Part shown: positions 28,868 to 37,367 of the stretch, in pieces
Layout of the letters: the number at the start of each line of letters is the position of its first letter
Numbering within the stretch: position 1 is the stretch's first letter
Assembly (NCBI GenBank): GCA_002336845.1
Contig: DDEX01000049.1
Span: forward strand, 36,173 to 78,132
From: Rhodobacteraceae bacterium UBA1943
GTDB taxonomy: Bacteria > Pseudomonadota > Alphaproteobacteria > Rhodobacterales > Rhodobacteraceae
Reading direction: 5' to 3'
DNA length: 41,960 nt
Translations under genes and position numbers: made by a program
Notes under the pieces: generated by a model
What the model saw: only the letters and a program-made list of their open reading frames with translations
Databases searched by the model: none
What the model was told of the DNA's origin: nothing

Positions 28868-30272
28868 GGACGGCGCCGGGGTTCATGATGCCAAGGGGGT
28901 CCAGCGCCGCCTTGATCGCCCGCATCGCCGCCAGCTTGGCCGGGTCGCCATAGCGCACAAGGTCACCCACCTTCAGCCGTCCGATGCCATGTTCGGCCGA
29001 AACCGAGCCGCCCATCGCGTTGACCAGATCGTGCACGGTTTGCTTCACCGCCTCGCGCTGGTCCAGATAGTCGGCCTTGCTGCGGCCCTTGGCGGGAAAG
29101 ACGTTGTAATGCAGGTTACCGTCGCCCAGATGGCCGAAGCAGTTCACCCGGAAATCGCCCAATGCAGCCAGCATGGCATTGGCGCGGGGAATGAACTCGG
29201 GGATCTCTGACAGCGGCAGCGAGATGTCATGGCTGGAAATCGCCCCAACCTTGCGGTTGGCCAGCGGGATCGACTCGCGCAGGGTCCAGATCGCCTTGCG
29301 CTGGCTGTCGCTGGCCGCGACCGCGCCGTCGCGGGCAAGCCCGGTCTCGAACGCGGCTTCCAGAATGCCGGCCATCACCGCCTCTGCACCGCCAAGGCCG
29401 GCGGGCAGGGCAAGCTCCAGCAGCACCATCCAGTTGCCATGGGGGCGGAAGGGTTGCGCCACCTCTGGTAGGGTTTCGGACAGGAAATCCAGGCCCTGCC
29501 GGTGGATCAGCTCAAAGGCCGAAATCAGGCCAGCCGCATGAGTATTGGCCAGTTCCAGGAGGCGCAGCGCGGTTGCCGGATCGGCCACATCCAGAAGGGC
29601 TGTCGCGGTCGATGCGGGCGCGGGGAACAGCCGCAGGCTGGCGGCGGTGATAATGCCCAGCGTGCCCTCGGCCCCGATCAGCAGGTGGCGCAGATCATAG
29701 CCGGTATTGTCCTTCCTGAGCCGTTTCAGGCCGTTGAAAATGCTGCCATCGGGCAGAACCGCCTCGACCCCCAGCACCAGATCGCGGGCATTGCCATAGC
29801 GCAGCACGTTCACGCCGCCTGCATTGGTGGACAAGAGGCCCCCGATCCGGGCCGAGCCTTCTGACGCAAGTGTCAGCGGAAACACCCGGCCCCCCGCGGC
29901 GGCATGGTCATGCGCGGCGGCCAGCACCATTCCGGCCTCGACCACCATAGCGTTCTCTTGCGGCCAAAGCCCACGCAAGGCTGCCATCCGCTCGGTTGAA
30001 ACAATCAGCGGCAAAGGCCCGTCGGCCAGGATCTGCCCGCCAACCAGCCCGGTTCCGCCGCCCATTGGCACGATGCCCACCCGCGCCGCTGCGCAGGCGC
30101 GCACGATCGCCGCCACCTCTTCGACGTTGCGGGGCAAGGCCACTGCGCCCGCTTGCCCGTGCCAGCGCCCGCGCGGCTCTTCCAGATCGCGCGGTTCTGG
30201 CGTGCGCAGGGTGCCGGGCGGCAGTTGGCCCGTGAGGGCCGAGACAAAGGCGGGATCGGCGGGATTCAGCAT
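28857..30272 (-). CDS. FAD-binding oxidoreductase of the GlcD/D-2-hydroxyacid dehydrogenase family
   Basis: A 471-residue flavoprotein. The N-terminal PCMH-type FAD-binding domain has PMGGGTGLVGGQ, GGLLSTNAGGVNVLRYGNARD and IGAEGTLGIITAASLRLFP. The C-terminal FAD-oxidase domain has CFGHLGDGNLHYNVFP (metal and substrate His) and the final SVSAEHGIGRLK and LDPLGIMNPGAV. It oxidises a D-2-hydroxy acid (D-lactate, glycolate or D-2-hydroxyglutarate type) and passes electrons to an acceptor. The start at 30272 is chosen over 30290 because AGGAG lies just before it. It stands alone, so the substrate cannot be assigned from context. Confidence 0.92.
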   Translation of the reverse strand: MLNPADPAFVSALTGQLPPGTLRTPEPRDLEEPRGRWHGQAGAVALPRNVEEVAAIVRACAAARVGIVPMGGGTGLVGGQILADGPLPLIVSTERMAALRGLWPQENAMVVEAGMVLAAAHDHAAAGGRVFPLTLASEGSARIGGLLSTNAGGVNVLRYGNARDLVLGVEAVLPDGSIFNGLKRLRKDNTGYDLRHLLIGAEGTLGIITAASLRLFPAPASTATALLDVADPATALRLLELANTHAAGLISAFELIHRQGLDFLSETLPEVAQPFRPHGNWMVLLELALPAGLGGAEAVMAGILEAAFETGLARDGAVAASDSQRKAIWTLRESIPLANRKVGAISSHDISLPLSEIPEFIPRANAMLAALGDFRVNCFGHLGDGNLHYNVFPAKGRSKADYLDQREAVKQTVHDLVNAMGGSVSAEHGIGRLKVGDLVRYGDPAKLAAMRAIKAALDPLGIMNPGAVLTP

Positions 30273-30343
30273 GGACGTCTCCTGTGCCAAAGACTTAGCC
30301 CGGCGGGGCAGGCTGGGAAACCCGGCGCAGCTTCATCTTGGCA

Positions 30344-30374
30344 TAAATATCCCACGGGCGCGCGGGGGGATCCC
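30344..30374 (-). repeat. Intergenic palindromic repeat, degenerate copy 4
   Basis: AAATATCCCACGGGCGCGCG followed by GGGGGATCCC keeps the core AAATATCCCACGGG of the repeat family, but the CTTCCCCTT block is replaced by TTCATCTTGG. It lies between the MBL hydrolase stop and the FAD-dehydrogenase start. Confidence 0.5.
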
Positions 30375-30387
30375 GCTGCGCTGCTGG

Positions 30388-31185
30388 TCACGGGATCAGT
30401 GCCGGATCGAGAAGCAGGATGGTCGGGCGTTTTGGCAGGCTGGCGCGCGAGATTTCAACCTCTGGCCCGCCGGCTGTGACGATCTCGAACGCGCCCGCCG
30501 ATTTCGCCAGAAAGGCCGCCAGCGTGTCCGGCCCGAACCAGTGCATCGGAATGACCAGCCGGGCGTGCAGGTCTTCGACCACCTGCGTCATGGCGCGCTG
30601 GTCCATGGTATAGCCGCCATCGACCGGCACCATCACCACATCGACCCGCCCGATCCGGGCGCGCTGATCGGTGGACAGCATCTGGTGCAGATGGCCCAGA
30701 TGGGCGATGCACAGGCCCGCCGCCTCGAAGATGAAAATGGAATTGCCATTCGCGCGCGCACCCTCGCCGAATGGCCCGCGTGTATCGGTGGTGACGTTGC
30801 GGATGCGCAGGTCGCCCACCGTTTCATCGATCCGTGCGGGCAGGCCGGGTGGACCCCAGCCGCGCAGCACATGGGGAATGCGCGGGTCGGGGTGGTCGGT
30901 GAAATGGCTGTCATGGGCGTTGTTCATGGTGACGGCATCGGGCACCACATCGGGGTTGCCGATCAGCCCGGTGTAATCGGTGATTGCCGTGATGCCGCCC
31001 GGTGTTTCCAGCGCAAAGCTCGCATGGTTCAGAAAGCGCAGCCGCACAGAGCCCTTTGGCAGCAGGTCGCCGAAGGCCGCAGGGATCACCCGTGCTTCGT
31101 TTTGTGCCAGCGCGATGCAGGCCGAAGGCTCTTGCGCCATGGCCGGTGTAGTGATGAGGGCGATACAGGCGATCCAGCGGCGCAT
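30388..31185 (-). CDS. Exported MBL-fold metallo-hydrolase
   Basis: A 265-residue protein with a signal peptide (MRRWIACIALITTPAMA, cleaved before QEPSA) and a metallo-beta-lactamase fold of the UlaG-like type. Visible elements are FLNHASFALETPGG (51-64), a variant metal motif NNAHDSHFTDH (88-98) in place of HxHxDH, AHLGHLHQ (161-168), a ligand candidate Asp188 or Asp189-region VPVDGGYTM, and PMHWFGPDT (213-221). It is probably a zinc hydrolase of the cell envelope; the substrate is unknown. The start at 31185 gives a normal signal peptide, while the longer frame from 31266 would not. Confidence 0.86.
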   Translation of the reverse strand: MRRWIACIALITTPAMAQEPSACIALAQNEARVIPAAFGDLLPKGSVRLRFLNHASFALETPGGITAITDYTGLIGNPDVVPDAVTMNNAHDSHFTDHPDPRIPHVLRGWGPPGLPARIDETVGDLRIRNVTTDTRGPFGEGARANGNSIFIFEAAGLCIAHLGHLHQMLSTDQRARIGRVDVVMVPVDGGYTMDQRAMTQVVEDLHARLVIPMHWFGPDTLAAFLAKSAGAFEIVTAGGPEVEISRASLPKRPTILLLDPALIP

Positions 31186-31242
31186 CGGAAAAAGGGTAGT
31201 CCGAAATGATCTCGCGTCCAGTCCCGATTGCGGCTGTCGGCG

Positions 31243-31294
31243 GCGGGGGCGCTTCGCCCCCCGCACCCCCAGAGGATATTTGCAGAAGGGGAAG
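31243..31294 (+). repeat. Intergenic palindromic repeat (GGATATTT/GGGGAAG family), copy 5
   Basis: Hairpin GGGGGCG, CTT, CGCCCCC (31245-31261), then GCACCCCCAGAGGATATTTG and CAGAAGGGGAAGG. Same order as copy 2. It lies between the MBL hydrolase start and the DUF1697 stop, with GGGGAAG pointing away from any start. Confidence 0.66.
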
Positions 31295-31297
31295 GCC

Positions 31298-31825
31298 TCA
31301 GGTCGCGGCCAAATTGGCCAGCGCGGTAACGGTATTCCAGTTGCGTGCGGTGCTGGGTGTATTCAGCAGGCGCGGCAGACGCTCGACCAGTTTGGAGCGC
31401 CCAATGCCATCGGGTGCGTGCAGGTAGAGGGCGGCGGGCGTGAGATGCAGGCGTTCGGTCGTGGCCAGGGCTGCGATCTTTGCGCTGTCCAATGTGGCTT
31501 GCGCGGCCAGAAAGAAGACGTGGACTTTGGAACCATCCCCTTCAGCTTCGGCGGCAAAGGGGTTGGCTGCCATGATCGCGGCAAAGCTTTCGGGCGTATG
31601 CAGAATAAGATCAGGCCGAAAGCCGAAGCGGGCGGCGATGGTGTCGGTGATCAGGCCGTGTAGGCCAGGCAGGCTGGGATCGTCGAACACCGCATTGCCG
31701 CTGGCGATCAGGGTGCGCGGGTTGCCAAGGCCCAACCCGGCCAGCATGTCGCGAAAATCACTCATCGGCAGGCGGTTCGCGCCGCCAACATTCACCCCGC
31801 GCAACAGCAGGATGCGGCGTGTCAT
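31298..31825 (-). CDS. DUF1697 domain-containing protein
   Basis: A 175-residue protein matching DUF1697 along its whole length: ILLLRGVNVGGANRLPMSDF at the start, LIASGNAVFD, ANPFAAEAEGDGSKVHVFFL, and the C-terminal GIGRSKLVERLPRLLNTPST followed by RNWNTVTAL. The molecular function of this family is not known. The ATG directly follows the stop of the GNAT gene (TGAATG), so the two are translationally coupled. It is the last gene of the chain thrC, M16 peptidase, GNAT, DUF1697. Confidence 0.92.
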   Translation of the reverse strand: MTRRILLLRGVNVGGANRLPMSDFRDMLAGLGLGNPRTLIASGNAVFDDPSLPGLHGLITDTIAARFGFRPDLILHTPESFAAIMAANPFAAEAEGDGSKVHVFFLAAQATLDSAKIAALATTERLHLTPAALYLHAPDGIGRSKLVERLPRLLNTPSTARNWNTVTALANLAAT

Positions 31826-32410
31826 TCAGCCCACATCGGTCCGCCCGCGCCGGTCGCCGCGCAGGTTGGCGTAAAGCACATGGTTGCGCCAGCGCCCGTT
31901 GATTTGCAGATAGCTTTGCGCCACGCCTTCGTATTTGAAGCCCGATTTTTCCAAGACCCCGCGCGAGGCGGCGTTTTCGGGCAGGCAGGCGGCCTCGATC
32001 CGGCTCAGGTCAAGCTGGGCAAAGGCGTGGTGCACCACGGCCTGAATCGCCTCTCGCATATAGCCCTGGCGGGCAAAGGGCGCGCCGATCCAGTAGCCAA
32101 GGGTTCCGGCCTGCACCGGGCCGCGGCGGATATTGTCCAACGTGATGGCGCCCAGAAGCTGCTGGTCGCTGCGGCGGATCAGCAGGAAGGGCAGGGCGGT
32201 GCCCTGGGTTTCGGCGCGCTGCGCCCAATAGACCCGGTTGGTGAAGGCGCGGCGCGACAGGTGGTCATGCGCCCAGACCGGCTCCCACGGCGTCAGATGG
32301 GCGGCGGAGGCTTCGCGCAAGGACGACCAGGCCCGCCAGTCGGGGTGCTGCGGCAAGCGCAGCGTCATCCGCTCGGTCTCGACCTTGGGCCTGCGGCGCA
32401 CGCCCAGCAT
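31826..32410 (-). CDS. GNAT-family N-acetyltransferase (RimJ/RimL type)
   Basis: A 194-residue acetyltransferase. It follows the RimJ pattern: VETERMTLRLPQHPDWRAWS at the start, LGAITLDNIRRGPVQAGTLG, YWIGAPFARQGYMREAI (acetyl-CoA pyrophosphate loop), LSRIEAACLPENAASRGVLE and KSGFKYEGVAQSYLQINGRW. RimJ acetylates ribosomal protein uS5 at its N-terminus, though family members have varied targets, including other proteins and small amines. Its ATG overlaps the M16 stop by one base (TGATG). Position in the thrC chain is common in Rhodobacterales and gives no clear hint of a shared pathway. Confidence 0.9.
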   Translation of the reverse strand: MLGVRRRPKVETERMTLRLPQHPDWRAWSSLREASAAHLTPWEPVWAHDHLSRRAFTNRVYWAQRAETQGTALPFLLIRRSDQQLLGAITLDNIRRGPVQAGTLGYWIGAPFARQGYMREAIQAVVHHAFAQLDLSRIEAACLPENAASRGVLEKSGFKYEGVAQSYLQINGRWRNHVLYANLRGDRRGRTDVG

Positions 32411-33669
32411 CAGGCGGCGAGCCTGTCGCGGATGGCCTCCAGCCCCGGCGCATCGCCTACCGGGCCGTAAAGCGCCAGTGCCGCGCCCGCCTGTGTCAGC
32501 CCTTCGGCATAGGCGCGCACATCGGCGACGGTCACGGCGTTGATCCTGGCCACCGCTTCCTCGACCGGGGGCACGCGGCCGTGCATCTGCAACAGGCGTG
32601 CAATGCGCTCGGCCCGCGACGAGGGGCTTTCCAGCCCCATCAGCATTCCGGCGCGCATCTGCGCCTTGGCACGGGTGACCTCTGCCTCGGTCATATCCTC
32701 GGCGGCGCGCTTCAGCTCATCCACCGTCAGCGTGGTCAGATCGGCGATTTCTTCGGCACTGGTGCCGGCATAAAGCGTGATCTGGCCGGTGTCGTCATAG
32801 GAACCGGCCTGCGCGAAGATGGAATAGCACAGGCCGCGTTCCTCGCGGATCTTCTGGAACAGGCGGCTGGACATGCCACCGCCCATCGCGGTGGCATAGA
32901 CCTGCGCGGTAAAGACCGAAGGGTCACGATAGCCCGGCGCCTCGAAGGCCATGGCGAAATGCACCTGCTCGAGATCCTTCACCTCGCGTCGTTCTGCGCC
33001 CTTGAAGGCGGCAGGCTGGAAGGATTTTTGCGGCTGGGCAGCCATAAGGCCGAACAGCCCTTCGGCCTGTTTGACGATGGCGTCGTGATCCACCGCGCCC
33101 GCGGCGGCAAGGATCATCTGGCCCGGCCCGTAATGCTCGGCCACAAAGCCTTGCAGATCGGCGCGCCCGAAGGACGAGACCCGTTCCGACGGGCCAAGGA
33201 TGGTGCGGCCAAAGGCCTGGCCCGGATAGGATGCCTCTTGCAGCCAGTCGAAGATGATGTCGTCGGGCGTATCCAGCGCCTGCCCGATCTCTTGCAGGAT
33301 CACATGGCGCTCGGTTTCGATGTCGGCCTCGTGAAAGGCGGGGTTCAGCAGGATGTCGCCGATCACGTCCAGCGACAGGGCCACATCTTCCTTCAGCACG
33401 CGGGCGTAATAGGCGGTCATCTCGCGGCTGGTATAGGCGTTGATGTAACCGCCCACATCCTCGATTTCCTCGGCGATTTGCAGGGCACTGCGGCGGGCGG
33501 TGCCCTTGAAGGCCATGTGTTCAAGGAAATGGGCGATACCGTTCTGTTCCTCGCGTTCGTGGCGCCCCCCGGCGGTGACCCAGATGCCCGCGCTGGCCGA
33601 TTCCAGGCCGGGCATATGTTCGGTCACGATGCGGAAACCGTTCGAAAGCGTCGTCAGGCGTGTGGTCAA
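32410..33669 (-). CDS. M16-family zinc metallopeptidase (processing-peptidase beta-like)
   Basis: A 419-residue protein of the insulinase family. The zinc site is the inverted HXXEH motif, His47-Phe-Leu-Glu50-His51 in GIAHFLEHMAFKGT, and the third ligand Glu lies in ETERHVILQEIG near residue 127. Both M16 halves are present, the usual bacterial length. It resembles mitochondrial processing peptidase beta and probably degrades peptides in the cytoplasm. The start codon is TTG at 33669, overlapping the thrC stop as TTGA, with GAAAGG about 8 bases upstream. It is coupled to thrC and to the GNAT gene. Confidence 0.93.
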   Translation of the reverse strand: MTTRLTTLSNGFRIVTEHMPGLESASAGIWVTAGGRHEREEQNGIAHFLEHMAFKGTARRSALQIAEEIEDVGGYINAYTSREMTAYYARVLKEDVALSLDVIGDILLNPAFHEADIETERHVILQEIGQALDTPDDIIFDWLQEASYPGQAFGRTILGPSERVSSFGRADLQGFVAEHYGPGQMILAAAGAVDHDAIVKQAEGLFGLMAAQPQKSFQPAAFKGAERREVKDLEQVHFAMAFEAPGYRDPSVFTAQVYATAMGGGMSSRLFQKIREERGLCYSIFAQAGSYDDTGQITLYAGTSAEEIADLTTLTVDELKRAAEDMTEAEVTRAKAQMRAGMLMGLESPSSRAERIARLLQMHGRVPPVEEAVARINAVTVADVRAYAEGLTQAGAALALYGPVGDAPGLEAIRDRLAA

Positions 33670-35051
33670 CGGGCAAGCCTTTCACGGACAAGGGATTGAA
33701 GTGCTGCCAGATCGTTCGGCACGCGCGTCACGCGTTCTGGGCGCTGGAACAGGTCGGCCATGCGCGGCGGCAGGGCGGGGCGTATGCCGCTGGCCTGTTC
33801 CACCGCATCGGGGAATTTCGCCGGATGGGCGGTGGCGAGGGTGATCATGAGCGCGCGGCCCAGATGCTCCTCGGCCACCTTCACGCCCACGGCGGAATGG
33901 GGGCAGAGCAGTTCACCAGTCGCCGCAAGGGTGCGGGCGATGGTGGCGCGGGTTTCGTCTTCGGAGCAACGGCCAGAGGCGAAGGTGGCACGCAGGGTTT
34001 CCAGCGCCCCCTGGCTGATCTTGAAGCCGCCCGATTTCATCTCGGCCATCAACTGCGCGATGGCCGATCCATCGCGACCATAGGCATCGAACAGCGCGCG
34101 TTCAAAGTTCGACGAGACCTGAATGTCCATCGATGGGCTGATCGAGGGTTTGACGCCGTTGGTTTCATAGGCCCCGGATTTCAGCGCGCGGTCCAGAATG
34201 TCGTTCTGGTTGGTCGCGATGACAAGCTGGTCAATCGGCAGGCCCATGGCGCGCGCGATGTAGCCGGCGAAGATGTCGCCGAAATTGCCGGTGGGCACGG
34301 TAAAGCTGACCTTGCGGTGCGGGGCACCCAGATTGGTGGCGGAGGAGAAGTAATAGACCACCTGCGCCAGAACCCGCGCCCAGTTGATGCTGTTGACACC
34401 CGCCAGGTGAACGCCATCGCGGAAGGCGAAGTCGTTGAACATATCCTTCACGCGGGCCTGACAATCGTCGAAATCGCCATCCATCGCGAGGGCATGGACG
34501 TTGGATTCGGTCGGCGTCGTCATCTGGCGGCGCTGCACCTCTGACACACGGCCATGCGGGAACAGGATGAAGACATCGACGTTGGAAAGACCGCGAAACG
34601 CCTCAATCGCGGCACTTCCGGTATCGCCGCTGGTCGCGCCGACTATGGTGATGCGCTGGCCGGTCTTGGCAAGGGCCGCCTGCATCATCTGGCCGATAAG
34701 CTGCATGGCAAAGTCTTTGAAGGCCAGCGTCGGGCCGTGAAACAGCTCCAGCAGGAAATGGTTCGGGCCAAGCTGTTTCAGCGGCGCACGGGCGGCATGG
34801 CCAAAACCGGAATAGGCCTTGGCGATCAGGCCCTTGAACTCATCATCGGCAAAGAACCCGCCAAGGAAGGGTTTCATCACGCGGAACGCGACCTCCTCAT
34901 AGGGCAGGCCCGCCAGTGCCGCGATTTCGTCCGTGGTCAGCGTCGGCACGGTTTCGGGCACATAAAGCCCGCCGTCGCGGGCCAGCCCCGTCATCATCGC
35001 TTCGCCGAAGGAAAGAACCGGGGCGGTGCCCCGCGTGGAGATATAACGCAT
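33666..35051 (-). CDS. thrC: Threonine synthase
   Basis: A 461-residue PLP enzyme that converts O-phosphohomoserine to threonine. It begins MRYISTRGTAPVLSFGEAMM; the PLP Lys is Lys112 in PTLAFKDFAMQ, and TIVGATSGDTGSAAIEAFRG, VSFTVPTGNFGDIFAGYIA and the C-terminal TAHPAKFPDAVE are family segments. The length matches the long fold-type II bacterial form. The ATG at 35051 is chosen since GAGG is 6 bases away; 35057 is less well spaced. It starts 8 bases after the surf1 stop and its stop overlaps the M16 start, so amino-acid synthesis is tied to the cta cluster by transcription only. Confidence 0.96.
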   Translation of the reverse strand: MRYISTRGTAPVLSFGEAMMTGLARDGGLYVPETVPTLTTDEIAALAGLPYEEVAFRVMKPFLGGFFADDEFKGLIAKAYSGFGHAARAPLKQLGPNHFLLELFHGPTLAFKDFAMQLIGQMMQAALAKTGQRITIVGATSGDTGSAAIEAFRGLSNVDVFILFPHGRVSEVQRRQMTTPTESNVHALAMDGDFDDCQARVKDMFNDFAFRDGVHLAGVNSINWARVLAQVVYYFSSATNLGAPHRKVSFTVPTGNFGDIFAGYIARAMGLPIDQLVIATNQNDILDRALKSGAYETNGVKPSISPSMDIQVSSNFERALFDAYGRDGSAIAQLMAEMKSGGFKISQGALETLRATFASGRCSEDETRATIARTLAATGELLCPHSAVGVKVAEEHLGRALMITLATAHPAKFPDAVEQASGIRPALPPRMADLFQRPERVTRVPNDLAALQSLVRERLAR

Positions 35052-35059
35052 CGTCATCC

Positions 35060-35731
35060 TCAAACCGTCCGCTGTCTGATACGCCACACGAGCAGCCCTG
35101 TCATCACCGCCCAGGTGGCGGCCAGCAGGAACCAGGTGATGGCATAGCCCCAATGGTCATTGGGTATAGCGGATGTATCAACTGGCAGGGGCGTGATCCC
35201 GTCTCCCGACGCCTCGCGCGCGACAATTAATGTCGCTTCTGTATTCAGCTTCGCCGCCATGGCCGGAACGTCACGCGAAAACCACAGGCCGGTCTTTTCA
35301 TCGGGCGGGGGCGTGAAGCTGTCGGAATCGCGCGGCCACAACAGGTTGCCGACGACATGGGCGGCATGGGGCGGGCGCGGGGTTTTCCTCGCCTCGTCCG
35401 GCAGGAAGCCGCGGTCGATCAGGATGCGGCGGCCGTCGGTGGTCTGGAACGCCTCTATGATCCGCACGCCGGGGCTGTCGCCCTTGACGCCCTCCAGCAC
35501 CTCCAGGAACTGGCCGGTCAGGGTTCCATCAACATAAACCGGGCGATAACGGTCCTTTTCCGGGTCGGGTGTGGGCATCAGGGGAACAGGGGCGGCGACG
35601 ATCATGCCGTCGATCTCGGCCAGAAGCGCCTCTTTCCAGGCCATGCGGTGCAATTGCCAGACACCCAGCGAGATCAGAACGGCGCAGCCTGCGATCCCAA
35701 GGATCAGAGGGAAGATCATCCGGCGCAGCAT
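35060..35731 (-). CDS. SURF1-family cytochrome c oxidase assembly protein
   Basis: A 223-residue inner-membrane protein. Membrane spans lie near both ends (about 5-25, FPLILGIAGCAVLISLGVWQ; and about 197-217, with YAITWFLLAATWAVM), with a periplasmic domain between, as in SURF1/Shy1, which helps insert heme a into subunit I. Family segments are GVWQLHRMAWKE, DRYRPVYVDGTL, GRRILIDRGFLPDEARK and NDHWGYAITWF. The ATG at 35731 follows AGGAGA; the frame could extend to 35749, but the ribosome site supports 35731. It is the last assembly gene of the cta cluster, before thrC. Confidence 0.93.
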   Translation of the reverse strand: MLRRMIFPLILGIAGCAVLISLGVWQLHRMAWKEALLAEIDGMIVAAPVPLMPTPDPEKDRYRPVYVDGTLTGQFLEVLEGVKGDSPGVRIIEAFQTTDGRRILIDRGFLPDEARKTPRPPHAAHVVGNLLWPRDSDSFTPPPDEKTGLWFSRDVPAMAAKLNTEATLIVAREASGDGITPLPVDTSAIPNDHWGYAITWFLLAATWAVMTGLLVWRIRQRTV

Positions 35732-35749
35732 CGCTTCTCCTGAATGCAC

Positions 35750-35773
35750 AACGCGGGCCAGATGGCCCGCGTT
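35750..35773 (-). other. Strong hairpin between ctaE and surf1
   Basis: Perfect 11-base arms AACGCGGGCCA and TGGCCCGCGTT around two bases. There is no T run on the minus strand, so it probably acts as an mRNA 3' end stabiliser or partial terminator, which would keep ctaE message above surf1 and thrC message. Confidence 0.65.
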
Positions 35774-35794
35774 GGCGAAAGATGCAAGGGTGGA

Positions 35795-36595
35795 TCAGCG
35801 GCCCCAGACGTAGATCGAGGCGAAGAGGAACAGCCAGACCACGTCAACGAAGTGCCAGTACCAGGCGGCGGCCTCAAATCCCACATGCTGGGTGGGGGTG
35901 AAATGCCCCTTCAGCGCGCGCATCAGGCAGACGAACAGGAAGATCGTGCCGACGATGACGTGAAAGCCGTGGAAGCCCGTCGCCATGAAGAACGAGGCGC
36001 CATAGATGTTGCCGGCAAAGCCAAAGGCCGCGTGGCTGTATTCATAGGCCTGAAAGAATGTGAACAGAAGACCCAGCAGAATTGCCAGAACCAGACCGTT
36101 CTTCAGATCCTTGCGGTTGTTCTCATGCACCAGCGCGTGGTGCGCCCAGGTGGCGGCGCAGCCCGAGCACAGAAGGATCAGCGTGTTGATCAGCGGCAGG
36201 TGCCAGGGATCGAAGGTCGCGATGCCTTCGGGTGGCCAAACGCCGTCCTTCAGCGGGCTGAGAGGCCCCATCGGGAAGATGGCGTGTTTGAAGAAGGTCC
36301 AGAACCAGGCCGAGAAGAACATGACTTCCGACATGATGAACAGGATGAAGCCATAGCGCAGCCCGATCTGCACCACCGGGGTGTGATCGCCGGTCTGGCC
36401 TTCGGTCACGACATCCGACCACCAGCCAAACATGGTGTAAAGCACACCCACCAGCCCGATCAGCCCCATCCATGGGCCAGAGCCGTGCATCCACAGCACG
36501 GAGCCGAACAGCATGACGAAAGCCGAGACCGAGCCGAGGAACGGCCAGATCGACGGGGGCAGGATGTGGTAGTCGTGGTTCTTCGCGTGGGCCAT
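35795..36595 (-). CDS. ctaE: Cytochrome c oxidase subunit III
   Basis: A 266-residue membrane protein with seven hydrophobic spans, subunit III of aa3 oxidase. It starts MAHAKNHDYHILPPSIWPF; typical segments are MFGWWSDVVTEGQTGDHTPV, GLRYGFILFIMSEVMFFSAW, FFKHAIFPMG, WPPEGIATFDPWHLPLINTL, TGFHGFHVIVG and HVGFEAAAWYWHFVDVVWLF, carrying conserved Glu and His residues. It stabilises subunit I and guards proton uptake. It lies 19 bases after ctaG. Subunit I (ctaD) is not in the window. Confidence 0.97.
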   Translation of the reverse strand: MAHAKNHDYHILPPSIWPFLGSVSAFVMLFGSVLWMHGSGPWMGLIGLVGVLYTMFGWWSDVVTEGQTGDHTPVVQIGLRYGFILFIMSEVMFFSAWFWTFFKHAIFPMGPLSPLKDGVWPPEGIATFDPWHLPLINTLILLCSGCAATWAHHALVHENNRKDLKNGLVLAILLGLLFTFFQAYEYSHAAFGFAGNIYGASFFMATGFHGFHVIVGTIFLFVCLMRALKGHFTPTQHVGFEAAAWYWHFVDVVWLFLFASIYVWGR

Positions 36596-36614
36596 CTTTC
36601 CCTCGTGTTTCTTA

Positions 36615-37175
36615 TCAGTTCGTTGGGCTGGTCGCCGAAATCTGTTCGGGCGTCAGCGGCGTTTCGTGGAAGGTATAGGACAGGGTGATTTCCGAGATGT
36701 CGCGGGCCTCGGGGTCGTTCACGATCTCTGGGTCAACAAAGAACGAGACCGGCAGGATCGCGCGTTCATGCGGCTTCAGGACCTGTTCAGAAAAGCAGAA
36801 GCATTCGATCTTGGTGAAATAGCCGCCCGACTGGTCGGGCTGCACGTTAAAGCTGGCCGTGCCGGCAACGGTGCGGTCGGTGGGGTTATACGCCTCATAG
36901 AAGGCCAGGGCCTGCTCGCCGATCTTTACCGTCATCCGGGTTTGCTGGGGCTTGAACTGCCATGGCATCCCGGCCTCAAGCGAGGCGTCAAAGCGGATAA
37001 CCATGGTGCGGTCCAGCACCTTGTCCGCACCCGGCGCGGCATCGGCTTGCCCGGTTGTGCCGGCATAGCCGGTGGTGCGGCAGAACCAGTCATAGAACGG
37101 CACGGCGGCGAAAGAGGCCGCCAGCATCACGGTGACAATTCCCACAAGTGACAAAGCGGTGCGTTGCGGGGTCAT
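36615..37175 (-). CDS. ctaG: Cytochrome c oxidase assembly protein CtaG/Cox11
   Basis: A 186-residue copper chaperone that builds the CuB centre of subunit I. It has one N-terminal membrane anchor (about 8-28) and a periplasmic domain with the copper motif ECFCF at 124-128 (Cys125, Cys127), a further Cys32 just after the anchor, and family segments PFYDWFCRTTGYAG, NPTDRTVAGTASFNV and VSFFVDPEI. The ATG overlaps the small-ORF stop as ATGA. Length is typical. Confidence 0.95.
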   Translation of the reverse strand: MTPQRTALSLVGIVTVMLAASFAAVPFYDWFCRTTGYAGTTGQADAAPGADKVLDRTMVIRFDASLEAGMPWQFKPQQTRMTVKIGEQALAFYEAYNPTDRTVAGTASFNVQPDQSGGYFTKIECFCFSEQVLKPHERAILPVSFFVDPEIVNDPEARDISEITLSYTFHETPLTPEQISATSPTN

Positions 37176-37366
37176 GGGGCCGTCTCCGTCGTCGCGGCGG
37201 CACCGACGCTTTGCGCATGATCGGCCTGATGCATCAGGTCGCCTTGCGTGACCTTGACGATCGACAGCGCGAACATCAGCGCCACAAAGGCTGCAAGCAA
37301 CAGGCCGACGCCGACATTGCGGCCCAGTCGGCGACGGTGAATCTCATGCTCGGGGCGAAACGACAT
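37172..37366 (-). CDS. Small single-span membrane protein of the cta cluster (CoxF-like)
   Basis: A 64-residue protein starting MSFRPEHEIHRRRLGRNVGV with one hydrophobic span (about 18-37). A small ORF of this kind commonly sits between ctaB and ctaG in alphaproteobacterial oxidase clusters and is annotated as CoxF or hypothetical; its role is thought to be oxidase assembly, but this is not shown by the sequence. Its ATG is one base after the ctaB stop and its stop overlaps the ctaG start by 4 bases, so it is coupled to both. Confidence 0.8.
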   Translation of the reverse strand: MSFRPEHEIHRRRLGRNVGVGLLLAAFVALMFALSIVKVTQGDLMHQADHAQSVGAAATTETAP

Positions 37367-37367
37367 C

